DNA of 37,943 bases, taken from assembly GCA_945878695.1 (NCBI GenBank), contig CAMDXI010000013.1, positions 1 through 37,943 on the forward strand, written 5' to 3'. The translations under genes were made by a program, and so were the position numbers. Below the pieces are notes generated by a model. The model did not search any database. It was not told the DNA's origin and worked only from the letters and a program-made list of their open reading frames with translations. Every line of letters begins with the position of its first letter. Position 1 is the stretch's first letter. Below, piece by piece: positions 9,151-17,633 of the stretch. Origin of the DNA: Methylotenera oryzisoli. GTDB lineage: Bacteria; Pseudomonadota; Gammaproteobacteria; Burkholderiales; Methylophilaceae.

Positions 9151-10167
9151 CTAGCCGGCGGCATACTGTTGCAGTGCGTTTAACTTGGCTAAGGCCAAAC
9201 CTTGGTCTATCACCTCGGCCGCCTTATTGATGCCGGCCGCCAAACTGTCGGCCAAGCCGGCCACGTAAATAGCCGCGCCCGCATTCAGTAATACGATGTC
9301 GCGCGCCGCGCCCAGCTCGCCGTTCAACACCGCCAATATCATGGCTTTGGATTGCTCGGCGTTGTCGATTTGTATGCTGGCAAGGGAGTGCAGCGGCAAA
9401 CCAAATTGCGCCGGGTTAATGGTGTATGCACTGACTTGGCCATTTTTTAATTCGGCCACGTGGCTGTCGCCAGTAAAGGAAATTTCGTCCATGCCGTCAG
9501 CACCGCACACCACTAAGACGTGCTCGCTGCCTAATTGCTGTAACACTTGCGCTAATTTAACGGTCAAGGCTGGCGAAAACACGCCCATGATTTGGCGTTT
9601 AGCATTGGCCGGATTGGTCAGTGGCCCTAGCAAATTAAACAGTGTGCGCACACCCAATTCACGGCGTACCGGGGCCGCATGCTTCATGGCGCTATGGTGG
9701 TTAGGGGCAAACATAAAGCCGATGCCGATTTCTTCCACCGCATTGGCCACTTGCGCGGGCGTTAAATTCACATTAACGCCCAAGGCTTCCAAGACATCGG
9801 CACTGCCGCAACTAGACGACACCGAACGGCCACCGTGCTTGGCTACTTTTGCCCCGGCCGCCGCCGCCACTAAGGCGCTCACCGTCGACACATTAAAGGT
9901 TTGGATGCCGTCACCGCCGGTGCCGCAGGTGTCTATCAAATGCGGGCTCGCTAAGGTGGCTACCTTAGTCGACAATTCGCGCATGACGCTGGCTGCCGCG
10001 GCTATCTCGTCCACGCTTTCGCCTTTGATGCGCAGTGCCACTAACATCGCCGCCATTTGCGCGTGCGTCAATTCGCCCGACATCACTTGCCTCATCAAGG
10101 TCTGCATCTCGGCAAAGCTCAAGTCTTGGCCGTTGATGAGTTGATTTAGGGTCGGTGCAAATGCCAT
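9151..10167 (-). CDS. trpD: anthranilate phosphoribosyltransferase
   Basis: TrpD transfers phosphoribose from PRPP to anthranilate. The 338-residue length fits the family. The PRPP-binding motif TCGTGGDGIQTFNVST, KHGGRSVSSSCGSADVLEALGV, and MFAPNHHSAMKHAAPVRRELGVRTLFNLLGPLTNP are all present. The ATG lies 2 bases after the trpG stop, so translation is probably coupled. It is a separate protein, not fused to TrpG as in enteric bacteria. Confidence 0.97.
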   Translation of the reverse strand: MAFAPTLNQLINGQDLSFAEMQTLMRQVMSGELTHAQMAAMLVALRIKGESVDEIAAAASVMRELSTKVATLASPHLIDTCGTGGDGIQTFNVSTVSALVAAAAGAKVAKHGGRSVSSSCGSADVLEALGVNVNLTPAQVANAVEEIGIGFMFAPNHHSAMKHAAPVRRELGVRTLFNLLGPLTNPANAKRQIMGVFSPALTVKLAQVLQQLGSEHVLVVCGADGMDEISFTGDSHVAELKNGQVSAYTINPAQFGLPLHSLASIQIDNAEQSKAMILAVLNGELGAARDIVLLNAGAAIYVAGLADSLAAGINKAAEVIDQGLALAKLNALQQYAAG

Positions 10168-10169
10168 GC

Positions 10170-10733
10170 TTAGGCTTTCAGGAAGTTTTGTAAGAGCGCG
10201 TGACCGTGCTCAGTCAATATCGATTCCGGATGGAACTGCACGCCTTCCACGCTCAAGGTTTTGTGGCGCACGCCCATGATTTCACCGTCTTCGGTCCAGG
10301 CAGTGATCTCTAGGCAATCGGGCAAGCTGGCTTTTTCTATCACCAAGGAATGGTAACGGGTAGCGGTGTAAGGGTTAGGCAAACCGCTGAACACGCCGAT
10401 ATTGTGGTGGTAAATTAATGAGGTTTTGCCGTGCATCAATTGCTTGGCGTGCACGATTTTGCCGCCGAAGGCTTGGCCTATACTTTGGTGGCCTAAGCAA
10501 ACGCCGAGCAATGGAATTTTGCCGGCAAATTCTTTGATTAAGGGCACGCTAATGCCGGCTTCATTGGGGGTGCAGGGGCCAGGTGAAACCACTATGTGGG
10601 TAGGCTTGAGCGCAGCCACTTTGGCTAAATCAATTTCATCGTTACGGTAAACCTGCACGTCTTGCCCCAACTCGCCTAAATACTGCACCAAGTTGTAGGT
10701 GAAGGAATCGTAATTATCTATCATCAATAGCAT
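10170..10733 (-). CDS. trpG: anthranilate synthase component II (glutamine amidotransferase)
   Basis: This class-I glutamine amidotransferase supplies ammonia to TrpE. The N-terminus [22 protein letters not shown] is diagnostic; the catalytic Cys lies in [15 protein letters not shown] (about residue 79) and the catalytic His and Glu in [13 protein letters not shown]. The 187-residue length is normal. A single copy like this often also serves PabB in folate synthesis, which is family knowledge and not shown here. It is separated from trpE by the GxxExxY element, so either transcription reads through that element or trpGDC has another promoter. Confidence 0.96.
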   Translation of the reverse strand: MLLMIDNYDSFTYNLVQYLGELGQDVQVYRNDEIDLAKVAALKPTHIVVSPGPCTPNEAGISVPLIKEFAGKIPLLGVCLGHQSIGQAFGGKIVHAKQLMHGKTSLIYHHNIGVFSGLPNPYTATRYHSLVIEKASLPDCLEITAWTEDGEIMGVRHKTLSVEGVQFHPESILTEHGHALLQNFLKA

Positions 10734-10755
10734 GATCGCATGCCCTTAAAAAAAC

Positions 10756-11180
10756 CTTCACCACAGAGACACGGAGAAACAGAGAAAATCATAACTTCAT
10801 CCTTTTTAAACCATTTTTCAACACTGGAACATTAAAGTTAATAAGGAGACCCGTGTCTAATTTAGCCAGTTTCATATAAGTGAGTAATTGCGCCTCATGA
10901 ACAGGTAACAATCTGTCCACGCTTTTAAGTTCCAAAATTAAGCACCCATCAACCAACAGGTCGATGCGATAGTTTATGTCTAAGTGTAAGCCTTTATAGT
11001 TTACCGGCACTTCTACTTGACGTTTAAAAGCTATTCTTTTTTCTGCTAATTCAAAGCACAAACATTCTTCGTAGGCTGATTCTAATAGTCCTGCGCCTAA
11101 ATGTTTATGTACCTCAATTGCCGCTCCAATCACCACTTGAGTTAAGGCATTTCTCTGTGCCTCCGTGTCTCTGTGGTGAG
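10756..11180. mobile_element. inverted-repeat element D carrying a GxxExxY gene
   Basis: The left arm at about 10756-10787 (CACCACAGAGACACGGAGAA, then ACAGAGAAA) and the right arm at about 11150-11180 (TCTCTGTGCCTCCGTGTCTC, then TGTGGTGAG) are inverted copies of the arms found at three other sites in the window. Here they enclose an intact gene of the PD-(D/E)XK-like GxxExxY family. The element lies exactly between trpE and trpG. This arrangement fits a mobile or formerly mobile cassette whose gene-less derivatives are elements A-C. Mobility is inferred; no transposase or clear target duplication is seen. Confidence 0.65.
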
Positions 11181-11190
11181 GGTTGGACAT
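10789..11190 (-). CDS. GxxExxY family protein (PD-(D/E)XK nuclease-like)
   Basis: This 133-residue protein belongs to the GxxExxY family (PDDEXK_3-like). The signature is in [20 protein letters not shown] nuclease-like core follows: [19 protein letters not shown], with Asp and the ELK of a PD-(D/E)XK site, then [20 protein letters not shown]. Its ATG directly follows the trpE TGA (TGAATG), so it is probably translated by coupling with trpE. The first residues, [14 protein letters not shown], are encoded largely by the inverted-repeat arm itself. Its biological role is unknown; a nuclease activity is inferred from the fold only. Confidence 0.88.
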   Translation of the reverse strand: MSNPHHRDTEAQRNALTQVVIGAAIEVHKHLGAGLLESAYEECLCFELAEKRIAFKRQVEVPVNYKGLHLDINYRIDLLVDGCLILELKSVDRLLPVHEAQLLTYMKLAKLDTGLLINFNVPVLKNGLKRMKL

Positions 11191-12669
11191 TCAATTATCC
11201 AGCCCTGCTTGCACTAACTCGGCCGCACGCAACACCGCTTTGGCTTTGTTTTGCGTTTCTTCCCATTCGCTTTGTGGCACGGAGTCGGCCACGATGCCCG
11301 CCCCTGCTTGCACGTAGAGCATGTTGTTTTTAATCACACCGGTGCGTATGGCAATCGCCACGTCCATGTCGCCGTTAAAGCCTAGGTAACCAACCGCGCC
11401 CGCGTAAATACCGCGCTTGCTCGGTTCCAACTCGTCTATGATTTCCATGGCGCGCACTTTAGGCGCGCCACTGACTGTGCCGGCTGGGAAGGTCGCTTTA
11501 ATAACGTCTATGGCATCCATGCCGTCTTTCAGTTTGCCTTCCACGTTGCTGACGATGTGCATGACGTGCGAATAGCGCTCTATCATCATGTTGTCGGTGA
11601 CTTTGACGCTGCCGGTTTGTGCCACACGACCCACGTCATTGCGGCCTAAATCCATTAATTGCACGTGCTCGGCACGCTCTTTTGGATCGGCCAATAACTC
11701 CTCGGCCAAGGCCAAATCTTGTTCGCGGTTTTTACCACGCGGCCGGGTGCCGGCAATCGGCCTAGCAGTGACCGTGCCGTTTTCCAAACGCACTAAAATC
11801 TCTGGGGACGCGCCCACCACATGGTGATCGCCCATGTCGTAATAAAACATATAAGGCGACGGGTTAAGGCTGCGCAATGCGCGGTATAAGGACAAAGGCG
11901 GCGCGGTGAATTTTTGCGCCATGCGCTGCGACAAGACTACTTGCATGATGTCGCCATCCAAGATGTATTGTTGGGCGCGTTTGACCGCGGCTTTAAAGTT
12001 GGCCTCACCAAATTCAGAGCTGGCCACCGATTTTTCTGACGGCAGCGCTTGCGGTATGGCCACGGTTTTGCGCAACATCACCAGCAACTCGCTGAGTCTG
12101 TCGTAGGCGTTTTGGTAGGCATTGGGCTCGGCAGGATCGGCATAGACGATGAAATACAGTTTGCCACTTAAATTGTCCACCACGGCAATCTCGGTGGATA
12201 AGGTGAGCAACACGTCCGGCACATTAATCGCGTCGTCTTTTTGCACGCCGCCCAAACGCTTTTCTATGTAGCGTACGGTTTCGTAGCCAAAGTAACCGGC
12301 CAGGCCACCGGTAAAGCGCGGCAAACCGGCATAAGGCGGGGTTTTAAAACGCGCTTGGTAACGTTTAACAAAATCCAAGGGATTGGTGTTGCTTGTCGAT
12401 TCCACCACGCGGTCGCCTTGCCACACTTGCACGTCCATGCCGTGGGCGACGATGCGGGTTTTTGCCGGCAAGCCTATGATGGAATAACGACCAAAGCGCT
12501 CGCCACCTTGCACCGATTCCAGCAAATACGAATAGGGTTGATTGGCCAATTTTAAATACAGCGACAACGGCGTGTCTAAATCGGCAAAGGTCTCTAAGAC
12601 CAGAGGGATGCGGTTATAGCCTTGGGCGGCCAGCTCGTTAAATTGCGTTAAATTCAGAGTACTCAACAT
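11191..12669 (-). CDS. trpE: anthranilate synthase component I
   Basis: TrpE makes anthranilate from chorismate, using ammonia from TrpG. The tryptophan feedback site LLES is visible in [22 protein letters not shown]. Catalytic blocks are [45 protein letters not shown]-type ([13 protein letters not shown]), [20 protein letters not shown] and [20 protein letters not shown] place the start at the ATG 12669-12667 ([23 protein letters not shown]), with TAAGGA 7-12 bases upstream. A frame extending to 12720 would overlap the trp leader structures and has no ribosome-binding site. The resulting 493 residues are typical. Regulation is probably by the leader at 12711-12790 plus feedback inhibition. 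Confidence 0.96.
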   Translation of the reverse strand: MLSTLNLTQFNELAAQGYNRIPLVLETFADLDTPLSLYLKLANQPYSYLLESVQGGERFGRYSIIGLPAKTRIVAHGMDVQVWQGDRVVESTSNTNPLDFVKRYQARFKTPPYAGLPRFTGGLAGYFGYETVRYIEKRLGGVQKDDAINVPDVLLTLSTEIAVVDNLSGKLYFIVYADPAEPNAYQNAYDRLSELLVMLRKTVAIPQALPSEKSVASSEFGEANFKAAVKRAQQYILDGDIMQVVLSQRMAQKFTAPPLSLYRALRSLNPSPYMFYYDMGDHHVVGASPEILVRLENGTVTARPIAGTRPRGKNREQDLALAEELLADPKERAEHVQLMDLGRNDVGRVAQTGSVKVTDNMMIERYSHVMHIVSNVEGKLKDGMDAIDVIKATFPAGTVSGAPKVRAMEIIDELEPSKRGIYAGAVGYLGFNGDMDVAIAIRTGVIKNNMLYVQAGAGIVADSVPQSEWEETQNKAKAVLRAAELVQAGLDN

Positions 12670-12710
12670 AAATTTCCTTACTATCAATGGGTGGGGTTGA
12701 TTCGGCGCCC

Positions 12711-12790
12711 TGCGTGTCACGCAAGGCTAGCCTGGGGCTTTAAGCCCGCCACCATCGCCAACTGTGTCGTTTGTTTTGACCGATATTCAT
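12711..12790 (-). promoter_or_regulatory. trp attenuation leader (leader peptide plus alternating hairpins)
   Basis: Three perfect palindromes lie almost end to end between the leader peptide and trpE: GGGCTTTAAGCCC (12735-12747, overlapping the leader stop), AGGCTAGCCT (12724-12733) and TGCGTGTCACGCA (12711-12723). In RNA the segments GGGCT, AGCCC, AGGCT and AGCCT can pair 1:2 and 3:4, or alternatively 2:3, the logic of ribosome-mediated attenuation. No U-tract follows the last hairpin, so the output may be Rho-dependent termination or control of trpE translation instead of an intrinsic terminator. Confidence 0.65.
12740..12790 (-). CDS. trpL: trp leader peptide MNIGQNKRHSWRWWRA
   Basis: A 16-codon frame, ATG at 12790-12788 and TAA at 12742-12740, encodes MNIGQNKRHSWRWWRA with Trp codons at positions 11, 13 and 14. 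Three TGG codons in the last six sense codons, about 70 bases upstream of trpE and overlapping the first hairpin, are what a tryptophan attenuator requires. A TATAAA -10-like box ends 5 bases before the ATG (12801-12796) and no Shine-Dalgarno is seen, so the transcript may be leaderless. The call rests on codon content and position and is not a recognised homologue. Confidence 0.75.
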   Translation of the reverse strand: MNIGQNKRHSWRWWRA

Positions 12791-12810
12791 GTGAGTTTAT
12801 AAAAAATAAT

Positions 12811-13482
12811 TTAATGCAATAAAGTTAAGGCATCGCCTAACTGCGCGATGCTGGCATCGCTTTGCAACACCAGTCCGTGATTATAGCCATAAGGCACGGT
12901 AAATACATAACAACCGGCCGCACGCGCCGCCGTTACATCGCTGATGGAGTCGCCTACCATCAAGGCCTGTTCAGGCGCTAGCTGGAATTGCTCGCATACG
13001 TGCAGCAGCTGCGCCGGATCCGGTTTCTTTTTGCTTAAGCTGTCGCCCGACACCACCACAGAAAAATAGCTATCTAGCTGACTCGCTTGCAATAAAGGCA
13101 GCGTAAAACTGGCCGGTTTATTGGTCACGCAGGCCAAGCGGTAACCGGCTTTTTGCATGGCCTCTAAGCCCGCCACCACGCCCGGGTAAGGCTGACTGTG
13201 GCTCACGTTGTCCGCATAAAATTTAAGGAACAATGCCTGCGCTTCGGCTAAGGCTGCTGCATCCGGCACGTTCGCTGAGGAGCCCATTAAGCAGCGTTGA
13301 ATCAGCATTTGTGCGCCTTCACCGATGTAGCCTTGTATCTGCAAGGGATCCAAAGTCGGCCGCTGCATGGCCTGCAACATTTGGTTGGCGGCAGCGGCAA
13401 TTTCTGGCGCGGTGTGCAACAAAGTGCCATCTAGATCCAGCATGATGGCTTGCACGCTTATTTTTTGAGCCACGCTCGCCAA
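12811..13482 (-). CDS. gph: phosphoglycolate phosphatase (HAD family)
   Basis: Gph hydrolyses 2-phosphoglycolate from DNA repair or oxygenase side reactions. HAD motif I is MLDLDGTLLHTAPEIA, motif II CVTNKP, and motifs III/IV KKPDPAQLLHVCEQFQLAPEQALMVGDSISDVTAARAAGC. The 223-residue length is typical. It lies between rpe and trpE, the standard order in beta- and gammaproteobacteria. The start is uncertain: the longest frame begins with TTG at 13482, and a GTG at 13473 (MAQKISVQAIMLDLDG) is equally plausible. Neither has a clear Shine-Dalgarno. Confidence 0.93.
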   Translation of the reverse strand: MASVAQKISVQAIMLDLDGTLLHTAPEIAAAANQMLQAMQRPTLDPLQIQGYIGEGAQMLIQRCLMGSSANVPDAAALAEAQALFLKFYADNVSHSQPYPGVVAGLEAMQKAGYRLACVTNKPASFTLPLLQASQLDSYFSVVVSGDSLSKKKPDPAQLLHVCEQFQLAPEQALMVGDSISDVTAARAAGCYVFTVPYGYNHGLVLQSDASIAQLGDALTLLH

Positions 13483-13509
13483 CGCTGTATCTAGTTAAGC
13501 TTGTATCGA

Positions 13510-14217
13510 TTAAACCGTGGCCAAGGCCGCGCGCATTTCGCCAACGATGCTGTTGTAACGATTTTTGTCGCTGTCTTTGCCTTGCGTGAATATGGCGCTG
13601 CCTGCCACAAAGGTATCGGCACCGGCTTTAGCAATTTCCGCGATGTTTTGCGCATTGACGCCGCCGTCCACTTCCAACCAAATTTGACGACCGGTTTTTT
13701 CGTAATAAGCGTCGATTTTGGCGCGCGCTAAACGCAATTTGTTTAAGGTTTCTGGAATGAATTTTTGACCACCAAAACCCGGGTTGACGCTCATTAACAA
13801 AATCATGTCGACTTTGTCCATCACGTGGTCTAAATAACTCAATGAAGTGGCTGGGTTAAACACCAAACCGGATTTACAGCCCAAGTCACGCACCATGGCC
13901 AAGCTACGGTCTATGTGCTCGGATGCTTCTGGGTGAAAGGTGATGATGTTGGCGCCGGCTTTGGCAAAGTCAGGGATAATGCGATCGACCGGTTTGACCA
14001 TCAAATGCACATCAATGATGCCACCCACGCGGGCGGCGGTTTCGCGTATGGCTTCGCAAACCAATGGGCCTATGGTCAAGTTAGGCACGTAGTGATTGTC
14101 CATCACATCAAAATGCACTAAATCCGTACCGGAGCTGATGACGTCATCAATTTCTTGACCGAGTTTGGCAAAGTTTGCAGAAAGAATACTGGGGGCAATT
14201 CTAAAAGTTTTATCCAT
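13510..14217 (-). CDS. rpe: ribulose-phosphate 3-epimerase
   Basis: Rpe interconverts ribulose 5-phosphate and xylulose 5-phosphate. It serves the pentose phosphate pathway and, in methylotrophs, the ribulose monophosphate cycle. Family blocks are [74 protein letters not shown] and [12 protein letters not shown]. The active-site Asp and His residues are present. The 235-residue length is slightly longer than the E. coli protein but normal for this group. It is the first gene of the minus-strand rpe-gph-trp block and is divergent from hemA. Confidence 0.97.
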   Translation of the reverse strand: MDKTFRIAPSILSANFAKLGQEIDDVISSGTDLVHFDVMDNHYVPNLTIGPLVCEAIRETAARVGGIIDVHLMVKPVDRIIPDFAKAGANIITFHPEASEHIDRSLAMVRDLGCKSGLVFNPATSLSYLDHVMDKVDMILLMSVNPGFGGQKFIPETLNKLRLARAKIDAYYEKTGRQIWLEVDGGVNAQNIAEIAKAGADTFVAGSAIFTQGKDSDKNRYNSIVGEMRAALATV

Positions 14218-14242
14218 GACTAAAGTCCGTTTTCAAAAATGT

Positions 14243-14280
14243 GGGTTAAATTTACTGCATCAAAGGCATTATTTTAACCC
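14243..14280. promoter_or_regulatory. inverted repeat in the rpe/hemA divergent region
   Basis: GGGTTAAA (14243-14250) and TTTAACCC (14273-14280) form a perfect 8-bp inverted repeat with 22 bp between. It sits midway between the divergent starts of rpe and hemA. A TGCTATACA extended -10-like box for hemA follows at 14309-14317, 27 bases before its ATG. The repeat may be an operator or a hairpin; no regulator is identified. Confidence 0.4.
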
Positions 14281-14343
14281 TATTTCTGCCGTTTAAGATG
14301 ATGCTTCTTGCTATACATAAGCCAATCTAGCAAAATTACACCT

Positions 14344-15588
14344 ATGCAGTTATTTGTTATCGGCGTGAATCACACGACCGCCCCCATCCAAATCCGTGAA
14401 AATGTGGCGTTTAATAGCGAGCATTTGGCGGGCGCCCTGCGCGAACTGACGACGCACGATGCGGCCGAAGCCGCCATTTTATCCACCTGCAATCGCACCG
14501 AGCTGTATTGCAGCGCCGATAACCCAGAAAAACCTTTACGCTGGCTATCCCAGTACCACCAATTGGACCTGGCCCAACTGCAACCTTACATCTACACCTT
14601 ACCCGACGATGCCGCCGTTAAACATGCGTTTCGCGTGGCCTCTGGCCTAGACAGCATGGTCTTGGGCGAAGCCCAAATATTAGGGCAGTTCAAGCAATCG
14701 GTAAAAATTGCCCAAGACGCCGGCACCTTAGGCAGCTTGCTGCATAAGCTGTTTCAACGCACCTTTGAAGTAGCCAAAGAAGTACGAACCGACACCGATT
14801 TAGGCGCCAGTTCTATTTCCATGGCCGCCGCCGCGGTGAAATTGGCGCAACGCATTTTTGGCGACATTCGCGAGCAAAAAGTCTTGTTCATAGGCGCGGG
14901 GGAAATGATAGAGCTGTGTGCCGAGCACTTTGCCACGCAAAAACCCAAGAGCATGACGGTGGCTAACCGCACGCTAGAACGCGGGGCTGCCTTGGCCGAA
15001 AAAATCGGTGGCCAGGCTATCTATCTGCACGATTTGCCGGACTGCTTTGCCGAATTTGATATTGTCATTACCAGTACCGCCAGCCAGTTGCCCATAGTCG
15101 GTTTGGGCATGGTGGAACGGGCCATTAAAGCACGTCGCCACCGGCCTGTTTTTATGGTGGATTTGGCTGTGCCGCGGGACATTGAAGCAGAAGTAGCGGA
15201 CCTAGACGACGTGTTTTTATACACAGTGGACGACCTGGCGCAAGTGGTCAGCGACGGCATGATCAATCGCCAAGAAGCCGCGCAAGATGCCGAGTTAATT
15301 GTCACGGCCAGGGTAGCGCATTTCATGCAATGGCTGAAAAAACGCGATGCCGTGCCCACCATTAAAGCGCTGCGCGATCAAGCCGAACACACCCGTTTGG
15401 CCGAGCTGGAAAAAGCCATGAAATTAATGCAAAAAGGCGAGTCGCCAGAGAAGGTTTTAGAAGCCTTAAGCAATGCGCTTACCAATAAATTTTTGCACGC
15501 GCCCAGCCACGCACTCAACCAAACGCATGGCGAAGAACACGCTAAGCTAGACCAAGCCATCAAACAGCTCTACCAAATTAAGCCTTAA
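14344..15588 (+). CDS. hemA: glutamyl-tRNA reductase
   Basis: HemA reduces glutamyl-tRNA to glutamate-1-semialdehyde with NADPH, the entry to tetrapyrrole synthesis in bacteria using the C5 pathway. The N-terminus is [23 protein letters not shown]; the catalytic Cys lies in [31 protein letters not shown] and the NADPH-binding [17 protein letters not shown] are clear. I choose the ATG at 14344 over an upstream TTG at 14308 because the family begins at this Met. The product is 414 residues. It is followed by prfA with a 15-base gap, a conserved hemA-prfA-prmC unit. Confidence 0.97.
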   Translation: MQLFVIGVNHTTAPIQIRENVAFNSEHLAGALRELTTHDAAEAAILSTCNRTELYCSADNPEKPLRWLSQYHQLDLAQLQPYIYTLPDDAAVKHAFRVASGLDSMVLGEAQILGQFKQSVKIAQDAGTLGSLLHKLFQRTFEVAKEVRTDTDLGASSISMAAAAVKLAQRIFGDIREQKVLFIGAGEMIELCAEHFATQKPKSMTVANRTLERGAALAEKIGGQAIYLHDLPDCFAEFDIVITSTASQLPIVGLGMVERAIKARRHRPVFMVDLAVPRDIEAEVADLDDVFLYTVDDLAQVVSDGMINRQEAAQDAELIVTARVAHFMQWLKKRDAVPTIKALRDQAEHTRLAELEKAMKLMQKGESPEKVLEALSNALTNKFLHAPSHALNQTHGEEHAKLDQAIKQLYQIKP

Positions 15589-15603
15589 GAAAAGAAGCCC
15601 ATT

Positions 15604-16686
15604 ATGAAACCCAGCATGATTAAAAAACTCGCCACCTTGAGCGACCGCTTGGAAGAACTGAACCGCCTGATGAGTTCAGAAGGGGCGACCAACAACATGG
15701 ATAATTACCGAAAAATTACCCAAGAGCACGCCGAAATCACCCCCATCGTCGAGCAATACCGCTTGTTCGAGCAAACCGAAGCCGACATGAACGAAGCGCA
15801 AAAAATGCTCAGCGATCCGGACATGAAAGAATTTGCGCTAGAAGAAATTGAAGCGGGCAAAGTCACTTTAGAAAAGATCGAAGCGGCCTTGCAAAAACTG
15901 CTTTTGCCTAAAGACCCGAACGACGACAAAAACCTCTTTTTAGAAATTCGCGCCGGTACCGGTGGCGACGAATCCGGCTTGTTTTGCGGCGACTTATACC
16001 GCATGTATTCGCGTTATGCCGAACGGCAAAAATGGAAAGTGGACATCATGTCGGCCAACGAATCCGAGGTCGGCGGCTACAAAGAAATCATCGTTAAAAT
16101 AGAAGGCTACGGCGCTTACTCCAAACTGAAATTTGAATCCGGCGGTCACCGCGTGCAGCGCGTGCCGGACACCGAAACACAAGGCCGCATTCACACCTCA
16201 GCCTGCACGGTGGCGGTGTTACCGGAAGCCGATGAAGTGTCGGACGTGGTGATTAACCCGGCCGACATCCGCATCGACACCTACCGTGCCAGCGGCGCCG
16301 GCGGTCAACACATTAACAAGACCGATTCGGCGGTGCGCATTACCCATGCACCCACCGGCATCGTCGTGGAATGCCAAGAAGGCCGCAGCCAACATGCCAA
16401 TAAAGCGCAAGCCATGCAGGTGTTGGCAGCCCGCATCAAAGCCAAGCAAGTGGACGAGCAACAAAGCAAAATCGCCTCGGAACGCAAAAGTTTAATCGGC
16501 TCCGGCGATCGCTCTGAGCGCATCCGCACCTACAACTACCCGCAAGGCCGCATCACCGATCACCGCATCAATTTAACCTTGTACAAAATCGATGCCATTA
16601 CCGAAGGCGACATGGATGAATTAATCGGCGCCTTGTCGGCCGAGCACCAAGCCGACTTGCTGGCTAGCCTAGGTGAAGACAATTAA
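15604..16686 (+). CDS. prfA: peptide chain release factor 1
   Basis: RF1 recognises UAA and UAG and triggers peptide release. The GGQ loop is in [21 protein letters not shown]. The codon-recognition region contains [21 protein letters not shown] with a PxT-like [13 protein letters not shown] and [19 protein letters not shown] are conserved. Its length of 360 residues is typical. The gene immediately downstream encodes PrmC, which methylates the GGQ glutamine, so substrate and modifying enzyme are cotranscribed. Confidence 0.98.
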   Translation: MKPSMIKKLATLSDRLEELNRLMSSEGATNNMDNYRKITQEHAEITPIVEQYRLFEQTEADMNEAQKMLSDPDMKEFALEEIEAGKVTLEKIEAALQKLLLPKDPNDDKNLFLEIRAGTGGDESGLFCGDLYRMYSRYAERQKWKVDIMSANESEVGGYKEIIVKIEGYGAYSKLKFESGGHRVQRVPDTETQGRIHTSACTVAVLPEADEVSDVVINPADIRIDTYRASGAGGQHINKTDSAVRITHAPTGIVVECQEGRSQHANKAQAMQVLAARIKAKQVDEQQSKIASERKSLIGSGDRSERIRTYNYPQGRITDHRINLTLYKIDAITEGDMDELIGALSAEHQADLLASLGEDN

Positions 16687-16688
16687 GT

Positions 16689-17564
16689 TTGAGCCACCCC
16701 TGCAGCAGCATTGAGCAAGCCTTACAAAGGGCGGCAGCCAAACTAAACAGCACGGATGGCGCCATGGAAGCGCGCTTGTTATTGCAGCAGGTATTGGGCG
16801 TGAACCGCGCTTGGCTCATTGCACACGCAAACGATGCCCTGCAGACCAATAGGGACGCGGAGTTTCAAGCACTCTTAACACGCCGTTTAGCCGGCGAACC
16901 GATCGCTTACCTGATACAACAACGCGAATTTTACGGTTTAAACCTGCGCGTCAGCCCCGCCACACTGATCCCCAGACCGGACAGCGAAACCTTGGTCGAT
17001 GCCGCATTAGAAAAAATACCCCATCCCATTGCTAAACCTATCACGGTGCTGGATTTAGGCACGGGCAGTGGCGCCATTGCTTTGGCCATTGCGCACAATC
17101 GGCCGCAGGCCAGCGTGCTGGCGGTGGATGCCTCAGATGCCGCCTTAACGGTGGCCCAAGACAATGCCAGCCAGTTAACGCTTAGTAACGTGCAGTTTGC
17201 CTTAAGCGATTGGTACGCTAACTTAGCCGAGCAACGCTTTGATGTGATCGTCAGCAACCCGCCCTACATTGCGCAAAATGACCCGCACTTAAGCCAAGGT
17301 GACTTGCGTTTTGAACCCTTGAGCGCCCTAGCGGCGGGGTTAGACGGCTTAGACGACATCCGGCAAATTACAGAGCAGGGCTTAATCCATCTTAAACCGC
17401 AAGGCTGGCTCATGCTAGAACACGGCTACGATCAGGGCGCCGCGGTGAGGGAGTTAATGGCGCAAGCGGGTTTAGTAGAGATAGCAACAAGACAGGATCT
17501 GGGCGGCAACGACCGCGTCACGCTGGGCAAAAACCCACTGATAGTCAGTCAGCACTGGGCTTAA
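16689..17564 (+). CDS. prmC: release factor glutamine N5-methyltransferase
   Basis: PrmC methylates the Gln of the GGQ motif of RF1 and RF2 with S-adenosylmethionine. The SAM motif is TVLDLGTGSGAIALAIAHNRP, and the catalytic NPPY is in VIVSNPPYIAQNDPHL. The start is TTG, 2 bases after the prfA stop. It gives the N-terminal helical domain (SSIEQALQRAAAKL to EARLLLQQVLG) its usual length, whereas the next ATG would remove about 25 residues of it. The product is 291 residues. The glutaredoxin gene often found next is absent; metX follows instead. Confidence 0.94.
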   Translation: MSHPCSSIEQALQRAAAKLNSTDGAMEARLLLQQVLGVNRAWLIAHANDALQTNRDAEFQALLTRRLAGEPIAYLIQQREFYGLNLRVSPATLIPRPDSETLVDAALEKIPHPIAKPITVLDLGTGSGAIALAIAHNRPQASVLAVDASDAALTVAQDNASQLTLSNVQFALSDWYANLAEQRFDVIVSNPPYIAQNDPHLSQGDLRFEPLSALAAGLDGLDDIRQITEQGLIHLKPQGWLMLEHGYDQGAAVRELMAQAGLVEIATRQDLGGNDRVTLGKNPLIVSQHWA

Positions 17565-17621
17565 CAAAACATGCGGCTAGGAGCCGAAATAATGGGAAGA
17601 AAAAAACTGTAGCAGCCATAG

Positions 17622-17627
17622 TATAAT
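17622..17627 (+). promoter_or_regulatory. -10 box of metX, possibly giving a leaderless transcript
   Basis: A perfect TATAAT ends 6 bases before the metX ATG (TATAATCACGCCATG). Normal spacing would start the transcript at the ATG itself. No Shine-Dalgarno is present. No clear -35 is visible. Confidence 0.55.
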
Positions 17628-17633
17628 CACGCC

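Noticed and set aside
9296-10144. A 282-aa plus-strand frame opposite trpD
   Set aside because: It is a long shadow frame of trpD, which has full family motifs on the other strand.
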